64,000 nt of DNA from Petrosia ficiformis (Eukaryota; Porifera; Demospongiae; Haplosclerida; Petrosiidae): the NCBI GenBank assembly GCA_947044365.1, contig OX345637.1, positions 5,256,501 to 5,320,500 of the forward strand, read 5' to 3'. Below the pieces are notes generated by a model. It worked only from the letters and a program-made list of their open reading frames with translations. It was not told the origin of the DNA and did not search any database. Below are positions 1 through 57,331 of this stretch, one piece after another. The first letter of the stretch is position 1. Every line of letters starts with the position of its first letter. A program made the translations under genes and the position numbers.

Positions 1-222
1 CACTTATGTTCTATACTGTGTTTGCAGAGTTTCCATGTGGTTCTATGTTTTCAATGTTAGAGTTTTCCATATCAACATTAGTAGTGATATATACAATAAA
101 TAATAATTTATGTACATTATAATAATATCATTAATATGTTTGTATAGAAATTATGAACATTCAACTACATGAACATAGAACATAAATACACAGGGCTCAT
201 ACACAGATTTGAAATTTGAAGG

Positions 223-272
223 TAGTCTGGAGACCAGCCCCCAATCGCGATTGAGGGCTGGTCTCCAGACTA
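223..272. repeat. 50-bp near-perfect palindrome
   Basis: TAGTCTGGAGACCAGCCC and seven more bases are followed directly by their reverse complement, with one mismatch and no loop. It could form a cruciform or be a very small MITE. Confidence 0.85.
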
Positions 273-496
273 AACGTGAAGGGGGGTTATTTACAATAAT
301 GTTGCATTGGTGTGTTTACTCATGACAACCATGTAAATTGTGCAATTGTACATGCATTTACAATTAATTTAATTTAGAAATTTAGTTTTAGTCAGTCACT
401 CGTCAATCACATATGTTACTTCAAACTACTTGGTATCGTATCGAAATGGAAATTTCTGGTATCGCCCATCACTAATATCACTTACAGTTTCGTAAC

Positions 497-1142
497 CCGG
501 GGGCTTTTGAAAAAAGAATGAATTAATTTTAATAATAATTCCAACCACACCTACCACGGATGTAATATACTGATTGCGAGGTGTGGCTCAGCATCTCATT
601 AAAATCAAAACCTTCGTTGCATTTGAATACAGGCAATTTGCAACTTTCTCCAACTTCTGGAGCAATCTAACACTCACCTTAACCTTGCTTACCAATTACT
701 GCAAGCACAGCATCTACTCAAGTCTGCACACGAACGCTATTTGTCACTTATTCTCCCAACATCCCTTTCTCTTTCGCTAGAACCAGCTAGAAACCCAAGT
801 CTATACATCACACAAACATCAACATAACGTTCTACTCTCCTTTCACTTTTTTTTTTTTTTTTTTAAGTACTCTAAGCTAACTTCAAAGTAACATCAAAGG
901 GCGGACACTTGAATCAAAGCACCGCTAGACCACATCCAACGAAGCGTGGGCGTTTTGAACAATAGAATGCCGACATGCCGCCACCACATTGGTATACTCT
1001 TGTAATCTACAGTAATTTGGGGTGTGGTACATCCAAGACCCAGCCATTGCAGTGAAATTTAGCAATGTAATAAGTAGGTGTGGTACTTCCTATCTGACAG
1101 GATGTTGTAAAATTACAACACTAAAAAACTGAAAGTGATATA
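497..1142 (+). repeat. 0.64-kb dispersed repeat, copy 1 (upstream of gene A)
   Basis: Closely matches 61489-62130 in reverse orientation over its whole length, including a poly-T tract at about 848-864 and a terminal TGTTGTAAAATTACAACA palindrome. It contains a short open frame (574-780) also kept in copy 2. No transposase is seen. It may be a solo LTR or a non-autonomous element. It lies just upstream of gene A and may overlap its promoter. Confidence 0.85.
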
Positions 1143-1149
1143 AACTAAC

Positions 1150-1268
1150 CACTTCCACATAACAATCATACATCTCGGGCCCGCAACGGACGTAAGCGTA
1201 AGCCGCTAAAAGGCCACACCTATGTACAGGCACACCCCCTAATTGGTGATGTGACTGATGTCTGTAAA
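1150..1268 (+). promoter_or_regulatory. Probable 5' region of gene A, CpG-containing
   Basis: A locally GC/CpG-richer stretch (GGGCCCGCAACGGACG) directly precedes the gene A start in AT-rich surroundings. No TATA box is obvious. The promoter role is inferred from position only. Confidence 0.35.
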
Positions 1269-23012
<21,744 letters not shown>

Positions 23013-23936
23013 GTGAATTATATTTTTAATCTCATCTTTCAAAATAAAAACATGAAGATTAGTGGAATATATAATCCCAGTATCAATATTGTCATAGTCA
23101 AATCATCAAAACTCATAACTCACAGGTGTATTAAAAAATTTGAAAGGGCTAAAAGTGGCCTAAAATAATTAATGGTGTATACATTTTAAACAGAAAGTTG
23201 TATCTACTCAAGGGGTAGAGTTTTCATACAGTTCCTGAAATTTATGCCAATATCAAATGCAATAATTAGAATCACTAATATACATGCTTGTAACTTGTAA
23301 GTAAACTATAATCTTCCAATAAATGCACTTGCCATCATGATTGATCACACTTAAGTTATGGTCAGTAATGTCCAATAGCTGTATGTATTGACAACTAGTA
23401 TAAATTATCTAATGATTATAATAGAACTGCTAATGCATGCCTTGACATAGTTAGCAAATAGAAGTCACTAATTGAGCACGAATATCCTTCAAAAGCTTTA
23501 CAATCAAGGAAATCACTTCAGGAGAATCATATCGGCCTAGGGTACCTCAGCAATCCCCATAGCATGATTATGGCTGATAAATTATACCAACATGTTGAAA
23601 TACTTTATATATAATTCCTACGTATACTAAAGGTTATTCAATTTTGAAGATATCTGCTTCCACTGTAATATTATTCTGTGTAGAAATTTCATTTTCATTC
23701 TTGAAACTTCAATTAATTCAAACGATGTATAATATTTTGCAGTTTTGAGTAATTAAATGTCTAACTTACAAACTGTTTATTCAAACATCAGTCTGCTAGT
23801 AATGTACATCATCTTAGGAATAGTGTTAAGTAAACTGTATACACAGCATTAATTAAATCTAATAGCTGAGGTCATATTTTTGTGGAGTGGCATATAATTT
23901 ATATTCTAAAATAAATTGACTGCTGCAAAAGCCAAA
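23013..23936. other. Intergenic region between gene A and the VWA pseudogene
   Basis: AT-rich. A possible polyadenylation signal for gene A (AATAAA, 23043) is near its left end. Nothing else recognised. Confidence 0.5.
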
Positions 23937-24478
23937 ATGAAATTGCAAATGATTATCTCTCTGGTGACTCTTGGATTTCTAATTGGTCTCGGAGATGCAC
24001 AGAACTGTGGTTTACTAGCTGCTGAAGGAAACTGTGATTTCTATCCTCAATGTGTAGAAACAAGAATCCCTTGTAGTTCTGGCTATTCATTAGGCTATGG
24101 TGAAAAATACTGTCACATATTTGCAGACCAGTTCAACTGCTTCACATCATGATGAGGTATGTTCAAACTTTCTTGTGTGTAATGTAATATATGTATTTTA
24201 TTTTCAATTCGTAAGAAAATTAGACTAGTATATTTAATACAAGCATAATTAATCAGAGGCTTTCTACTGTAACAGGCTAAATTTTATTATTATTCTTACG
24301 AATCGAAAATAAAGAAAATTAGACTATATAGTATATTTAATATATACAAGCATAATTAATCATAGGCTTTTTACTGTAACAGGCTAAATTTAATTCTTAT
24401 TCTTACGAATCGAAAATAAAGAACATTAGACTAGTATAAAGGAATTAATGTTAACAATTCCTTAAAAATTGATGATAA

Positions 24479-25530
24479 TTTATTAAAATTCAAAACACAA
24501 GAACAAATAAATATTTGAACAAAAAATACAATTGAAGATGAGTCCTTGCAGAAGAGAAATCCCAATGAAGATGAGTCCTTGCAGATCGAAGAGAAATCCC
24601 AATAAAGATGAGTCCTTGCAGAAGAGAAATCCCAATGGGAATGGTCCTTGGATGAAGTAGACTGTAACTGGAGCACTGGTCGAAGTGGACTGGAACTGGA
24701 TGAGGTAGTTAGACTGTAACTGGAACACTAGGTGAGGTAGACCGGATGTACTGGAACTGCCCCACACGGGGCTGGATCTAGTGACTCGAAGAGACCTCCG
24801 GCGTCCCCAACCTGGGCATCGGTATACTCATTTGTCCCGCACACTCCTAACAACCAGGATTGACCATGCCACCCCCCCAAAAAAAGAAAAAGAGGGTGGC
24901 ATGGCCAACCCTGGCTGATAGGAGTGATTAGAACAAATGAGCATCCAAATTCCAAGAAGAGAACACCAGAAGCAACCTCGAAATCATCAGAAACAGACCT
25001 GTGCAGGAAGGAGAAATAGTAAATACACTGTTCACAATAAAATAATATTTAAGAAGAAAGTATAGAATATAGAAAAGAGTATGGAGACATAACTTACCTC
25101 TTATTGAAGTATAAATGCGATGAGGTGGAGAGAGAGTGGATAGATGGACAGGTAGGTAGCGAGTAGAGTTTTCTGGGAGAGAGAAGAAACAATATGCAAA
25201 TTAACATTATAGACAAACGGAATTACTAATAAGTTATGCATGAATTACATGGCAACAATGCACACGGAAGAACAAGAATCACCTGTTGTTTGATCTTCAT
25301 CCATCTATCCACATCCTTCACATCTTGGTCCTGGGTCCCTCCCCGGTACATGCGGAATCTTCTTCGTCTTGAGTCTTGAGATGGATGACCGATGACATGC
25401 ACAATTTTCTCTGGCTTATGATAGGGAGCTCAAATTCCTGCACGTGCAGAAGGTCTGGGAGCGTGCATGCATGCACTCATCCTCGCCAGGGAGGTGTGTG
25501 CAGGGTGAGGATGCAAGCTCAGAATAATTA
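24479..25530 (-). ncRNA. Outward-facing spliced transcription unit, left arm (predicted)
   Basis: Mirror image of the right-arm unit, with the same splice sites: donor after 25283, exon 25172-25098, donor at 25097, and an AATAAA complement at 24479-24484. Divergent orientation suggests both units start from the central region. Confidence 0.4.
24535..24655. repeat. 33-39-bp minisatellite, left arm
   Basis: About three units containing GAGTCCTTGCAGAAGAGAAA variants. The right-arm counterpart has more copies. Confidence 0.8.
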
Positions 25531-26050
25531 ATTAATTGTAATAATTAATTATAAATATTATATATTATATATCATTATTATATAATTAGACATGTAGTCT
25601 ATATAGACTATATAATTATATATTATTTTATGCATAGATTATAATTATAATTATTAAATAATTTATGTACAATGCTATTCTATTAAAAACCGAACCAAAT
25701 GCTGTGGAAGTGTTTTGACTTCGGTTTTTACGAAAAGATTCTTTGCCGAGAAGGATGCATGCTTGGTAGCAGTGATGATGATTTTTCTTTAAATGCTAAT
25801 AATAAACCAGTAGAAATTAGCTAATTAGAAAACAAATTATATCGAAAATAATTGTAACAAGAAAGGAGAAAAAGTGATAGCAAGCTAATTTGAAGAGGAA
25901 ATATAATTAAAAGAGAAAAGAATTACTTCGTTAGTTTGAAGATATTTCCAATAAAATATAATCGAAAAAGAAAGAAATTAGTCAATTTAAAAAAGAAAAA
26001 GGTTTTAGAAAAAGAGCATTCACGTTAAAGTGAGTCATTGGTGTTGAATG

Positions 26051-26085
26051 AATAGACCAAATTTAATTATTAAATTTGGTCTATT
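26051..26085. repeat. 35-bp palindrome at the inverted-repeat centre
   Basis: AATAGACCAAATTTAATTA is followed directly by its near-exact reverse complement. It lies at the inner edge of the right arm, close to the symmetry axis. Confidence 0.8.
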
Positions 26086-26439
26086 AGCTTGCTATCACTT
26101 TTTCTCCTTTCTTGTTACAATTATTTCCGATATAATTTGTTTTCTAATTAGCTAATTTCTACTGGTTTATTATTAGCATTTAAAGAAAAATCATCATCCT
26201 TGCTACCAAGCATGCATCCTTCTCGGCAAAGAATCTTTTCGTAAAAACCGAAGTCAAAACACTTCCACAGCATTTGGTTCGGTTTTTAATAGAATAGCAT
26301 TGTACATAAATTATTTAATAATTAAATAATCTATGCATAAAATAATATATAATTATATAGTCTATATACATGTCTAATTATATACTATATATAATTAATT
26401 ATTATAATTAATTATTCTGAGCTTGCATCCTCACCCTGC

Positions 26440-27620
26440 ACACACCTCCCTGGCGAGGATGAGTGCATGCATGCACGCTCCCAGACCTGCTGCACGTGCA
26501 GGAATTTGAGCTCCCTATCATAAGCCAGAGAAAATTGTGCATGTCATCCATCTCAAGACTCAAGACGAAGAAGATTCCGCATGTACCGGGGAGGGACCCA
26601 GGACCAAGATGTGAAGGATGTGGATAGATGGATGAAGATCAAACAACAGGTGATTCTTGTTCTTCTGCGTGCATTGTTGCCATGTAATTCATGCATAACT
26701 TATTAGTAATTCCGTTTGTCTATAATGTTAATTTGCATATTGTTTCTTCTCTCTCCCAGAAAACTCTACTCGCTACCTACCTGTCCATCTATCCAGTCTC
26801 TCTCCACCTCATCGCATTTATACTTCAATAAGAGGTAAGTTATGTCTCCATACTCTTTTCTATATTCTATACTTTCTTCTTAAATATTATTTTATTGTGA
26901 ACAGTGTATTTACTATTTTTCCTTCCTGCACAGGTCTGTTTCTGATGATTTCGAGGTTGCTTCTGGTGTTCTCTTCTTGGAATTTGGATGCTCATTTGTT
27001 CTAATCACTCCTATCAGCCAGGGTTGGCCATGCCACCCTCTTTTTCTTTTTTTTGGGGGGTGGCATGGTCAATCCTGGTTGTTAGGAGTGTGCGGGACAA
27101 ATGAGTATACCGATGCCCAGGTTGGGGACGCCGGAGGTCTCTTCGAGTCACTAGATCCAGCCCCGTGTGGGGCAGTTCCAGTACATCCGGTCTACCTCAC
27201 CTAGTGTTCCAGTTACAGTCTAACTACCTCGTCCAGTTCCAGTCCACTTCGACCAGTGCTCCAGTTACAGTCTACTTCATCCAAGGACCATTCCCATTGG
27301 GATTTCTCTTCTGCAAGGACTCATCTTTATTGGGATTTCTCTTCGATCTGCAAGGACTCATCTTCATTGGGATTTCTCTTCGATCTGCAAGGACTCATCT
27401 TCATTGGGATTTCTCTTCTGCAAGGACTCATCTTCATTGGGATTTCTCTTCGATCTGCAAGGACTCATCTTCATTGGGATTTCTCTTCTGCAAGGACTCA
27501 TCTTCATTCCATCTTAATTCTTTGAAATGCATTGTGTGTGTGTGTTTGTATTTCAATTGTTCAAATATTTATTTGAAATGTTTTTCTTGTGTTTTGAATT
27601 GTAATAAATTCTCATCAATT
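26440..27620 (+). ncRNA. Outward-facing spliced transcription unit, right arm (predicted)
   Basis: Three putative exons: ending 26649 (CAG/GTGATT), 26760-26834 (CCCAG / GAG GTAAGT), and from 26934 (GCACAG). An AATAAA is at 27603. A 46-codon reading frame starts at the ATG near 26580 and crosses the first junction to stop in exon 2. A second frame of 75 codons (26977-27204) is conserved in both arms. Whether any protein is made is unclear. Confidence 0.4.
27285..27510. repeat. 33-39-bp minisatellite, right arm
   Basis: About six to seven units with AAGGACTCATCTTCATTGGG. Two unit lengths alternate, with and without the insert GATC near the middle. Confidence 0.85.
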
Positions 27621-28578
27621 TTTAAGAAATTGTTAACATTAATTCTTTGATTTTCTTTATTTTCGATTCGTAAGAATAATAATTAAATTTTGCCTGTTAC
27701 AGTAGAAAGCCTATGATTAATTATGCTTGTATTAAATATACTAGTCTAATTTTCTTTATTTTCGATTCGTAAGAATAATAATTCTACTAATTAAAATTAT
27801 ATATAAAATTATATAGCTAGCACTACAAATAGTTTTGTATGAATATGTAATTTTATAGTTGGCAGGTCTCTGATTTTTCAGACCATGGCCAGCCAAGGTT
27901 GAGGAAGCTGAGGGCTTGCAATTAGAAATATCCATAACCGAAGACCAGGGTTATGATAAATCAGATATATAGAGACCAGTGAATCATACTATAAATGGTA
28001 ATTATGAAGTGTATATGCACACATTTCAAACATAATTACAATTATTATAATTAGAATAATTATACATAATAATTGATTTGTAATAATAATATTTTATTAA
28101 AAAGGAGCAACATTGGATAAGCAGCGTTCAAATTTGTCTCATGCAAAAACTCATTAACAGTGCAGTATATAAAAACAAAGGAACCTGTCAAGAGTTGTTT
28201 CGATTCGCTTTTAGCTCTCATCCTGAGTGTTATGCTAATAATGGATTCTGTACTGACATCTTGTTGATTGGAACAAACCTTTGCTGTCTTCGCCATGTCT
28301 ACGAATTAACAGATTTTCTTACATTACAGGCATTTCATCAAGTATGCACAATAAAATTGTTGTATTATTACAATAGTGATTATATAGGTTATTGAAACAG
28401 CTAAAATATGTGATCAACAAACAGCAGACAGATTCCTAAGTGCTGCAAGGGATTTTGTCTATTCTTTCGGTGTGTGTGGCAAAGAACTTGTTAACACTTT
28501 GATACATCTTCTCTGAGGTAACATTTATCAAATTTAATGTTTAATAGTAAGTATACTGCATAATTTTAACCACTACAG

Positions 28579-29136
28579 GATGCAAGACTGGTTTTGATCT
28601 GGTATTTGTGGTGGACTCCTCTGCCAACATTGGCAATATAAACTTTGATACTATGAAGAAATTCATTGTAAATATCACTGCTAGCTTTGAGATCAGTGCC
28701 AACACCACACGTGTTGGAATAATACAATTCTCGGATACAGCAAATATTGTAATTCCATTAGGCTCTATTAATAAAGTCCAAGAATTGACAACAGCCATCA
28801 TTAATATTGCTTACATTGGCAATGGAACTAGGTCAGACATAGCATTAGATCTTGTCCCAGTTTCATTCCCTTATGCTCGTATTAATGAAGGACTTCCTTG
28901 TGTTGCCATTTTACTTACTTATAGCAAATCAAATGATTCTACACTAACAGCTCAAGCAGCAGCTAGAGTTCATGATGCTAATATTCAAGTGTACTCAGTT
29001 GGAATTGGTAGTTCTATTGATGAATATGAACTACTTGATATAGCTTCGGATCCTAATTACGTCTATAAGATTGCTAACTTCTCATCTGAGTCATTTGCAG
29101 TTGAACTTAGACCATTACAGTTGACAGCTTGCACCA
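28579..29136 (+). other. VWA domain exon
   Basis: This 558-nt exon is fully open and encodes a whole von Willebrand A fold: VFVVDSS strand, TRVGIIQFS strand, GTRSDIAL in place of the MIDAS threonine loop, VAILLTYS strand and VYSVGIG strand. Metal-binding positions are partly lost, so metal-dependent ligand binding is unlikely as encoded. Confidence 0.85.
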
Positions 29137-30660
29137 GTAAGCCCTTTACATGCAAATAAATATATATATTAAACTACTATTATGCATAATATAATTATAG
29201 CAATATTAATAGTGTAACAGCTGTTAGTCACATAAAAACAAATTGTCTCAACTACTCTAATTTGTCACTGCATTCTTTTATTAAAATAACATGAATAAAC
29301 TCTACAATGGAAAGTAGAACTAATAGTATATTATAACAGCTGTTAACCTTGTGTGCTCTATATAACAGCGATCTTAAGTGGCTTGTACAGTAAATTATAG
29401 TTCCTCATTTGTATATTATGGAGACATACATATATGAATACAATCCATCATTAATATTTATTATTATATTAATTACTTTCTGTGGGGATATAAAATTATT
29501 CTCTGCAGGTATATGTGATATAAGCTTATAATTACACCCCCTGAATATATCAAAGGCAAGCACCATATAATAATCATCAGAGTGGCAAGCAAGATTTGCA
29601 TTAAATAAGTAGGGGAATGAGATATCTAACCATCCATTGAAGTGCATGCATGGTGTTCAAACAAGCAAGCAAGAGAGCTTTTGTAGACATAGCTAGCGTG
29701 AGGCTTGCCCTATGTATATATGTGCAACAGTTTGTAGGGTAACTTCACCTTGCCCCTCCCATGCAGTGATGCCATATGTATTAAAGTCGATTGGGAGGGG
29801 GTTCACTACCTGCCTCTCCCTGTATAATATTTATATTATTATGCTAAACATGATAAATATTCATACTTAATGTTGGTACAAGTAGAATCTTATTTTTTCT
29901 CCTATGTACAGCACCATCTGTGATGGACATAAGTCAACAGGTACAGAACAAAATTGGTAGGAATCAGTCTCAAACTTTCAAGTATAAATATCATTCAGAA
30001 GGTTTTACAATCAAAATAGAAGTCATTATAGTGGTTTATGGTTCTTTCTCAATTCCTACTCCTTCCTCGGTCACAGCAGATTTTAAATTTTATGCCACTA
30101 ACAAACTGGATTACTTTGTGAGACCTTCACTATACAATTCAGTTTATGGTGATGGTCAAGGTCATCTGTCAGAGAATGCCACTCTCTATATATCATTGGT
30201 GGGACAAGAAAACAACAATACTTTTATTTTGAACACTACATTTGGTGATACTACTGATAGTGGAGGTGAATATAATTGTTCTAAAATTGTGGCGGCATTG
30301 AAGCAATTAGTACTGATATCATCACAAATACTGAATAATTATTTTTTGCACATGCAAGCAGGATTATAAAACTGACAAAGTAAGTATTCTGCTTAATTGT
30401 TTATCTTTCTTTATTACAGTTGGTGTTTCCAGCGATGCACTGAAAGTTTTCCTGTTTTCAACACTTATCATGATGATCACTGTTTACTGAACACTGATGG
30501 AATATATACCAATTTAGTAATATGAATCCTAAGTGATGTCTTTATAGTTATGTTTTACAACCAAAATACTCAGGCCTGTTTTTTGTTTGGGTGTGTAGTA
30601 AATAACACAACAGGATTAATAATAAATGTATGCCCAGATGCAATGAGTTCCTCTCATGAG

Positions 30661-30770
30661 TAGTTGCGTTTCACCAATCACGACGCAACACACGCAACAC
30701 CCATGCCGTCGGCGCGTCGCCAACGTGACGCCATATATGGATTATTAAATTATAGCCACACCTTTTAAAA
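30661..30770 (+). promoter_or_regulatory. Probable promoter of gene B, CpG-dense
   Basis: A CpG cluster (GTCGGCGCGTCGCCAACG, 30708-30725) stands out from the AT-rich flanks 45-65 bp before the gene B ATG. The preceding 30491-30660 shows nothing else recognisable. Confidence 0.4.
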
Positions 30771-56789
<26,019 letters not shown>

Positions 56790-57331
56790 TGTAAAATATA
56801 AACTTGCTTTAGATAAATTCTATGGATAGTACATGTATTCACACATCACTTCTTGTATGAAAAAAATTATTTTCAAACAGTTTGTTTAGTATTTGTGAAA
56901 CATTCCTTCAGAAGTATATGGATTATTTTAGTACCAGATACCTTAATACTAACATAAAATATATTACATTTTAGATCTCCAAACGTAATCAACTTCACAA
57001 AATTATATATAGGATAATGTTCGCAAATATAATACTTGCATAAATATAATGAAGTGTTTTGTTTAACTTCATTAGCAGTTCACATTCAACCCCACCCCCA
57101 TCATGAAGTTCTAGAGATGTTACTGACCATAATACAGTTCTTAGTTGCAAATTATACACAAGTCATAATTATAATTAATTTTTATTTATTCATCTGCTAA
57201 AAAGTACACAAAAAAGTTAAAAGTTGTGAGTTCACCTGTGTAGTTGCATGGAAGTATATGCATGTGATGAGAACATTTCTTTGATCAATTAGTTTGTTCC
57301 AAAGTGATTTGAATAATGATACACATGATGA
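56790..57331. other. Convergent intergenic region, gene B / NPRL2
   Basis: 542 bp between the two stop codons, AT-rich. Minus-strand AATAAATAAAAA near 57181-57192 may serve NPRL2 polyadenylation. Confidence 0.55.

Larger units (their letters stand above)
24201..27780. repeat. 3.6-kb inverted repeat (foldback-type element), arms about 1.7 kb
   Basis: Left arm about 24201-25889 and right arm about 26083-27780 are near-identical reverse complements around a 193-bp AT-rich spacer. The arms differ mainly in copy number of internal repeats: an outer AT-rich unit of about 110 bp (more copies on the left) and a minisatellite of about 33-39 bp (more copies on the right). The element sits in the first intron of the VWA pseudogene. 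It encodes no transposase that I recognise. It may be a foldback transposon, or an inverted duplication of a small gene. Confidence 0.9.
23937..30490 (+). pseudogene. Secreted VWA-domain protein with GPI-like tail, disrupted (6 exons)
   Basis: Exons: 23937-24156, 28105-28341, 28388-28517, 28579-29136, 29912-30379, 30420-30490. Exon 1 codes a signal peptide ending near GDAQ and a cysteine-rich region (FYPQCVE, IPCSSGY, LGYGEKYC). Exon 2 continues it (TCQELF, SHPECY, NNGFC). Exon 4 is a complete VWA domain; exon 6 ends in a hydrophobic tail like a GPI signal. Breaks: two TGA codons and a frame conflict at the end of exon 1, TGA at 28514 directly before a good donor, and TAA and TGA at 30367-30378 before the tail exon. 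The MIDAS is degenerate: DSSAN instead of DxSxS, LTYS instead of LTDG. I recall similar uncharacterised invertebrate proteins with this cysteine-rich region followed by VWA, but cannot name the family. Sequencing error could explain one break, hardly all. Confidence 0.7.

Noticed and set aside
1251..1268. Alternative upstream start codon for gene A
   Set aside because: The ATG at 1269 aligns with the gene B start and places the basic residue directly before the anchor; the six upstream codons have no counterpart in B.
24728..24955. 75-codon frame conserved between 24728-24955 and 26977-27204 as a protein gene
   Set aside because: Conservation follows from the inverted repeat itself; composition is low-grade and no domain is recognised. 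Reported only as part of the element.
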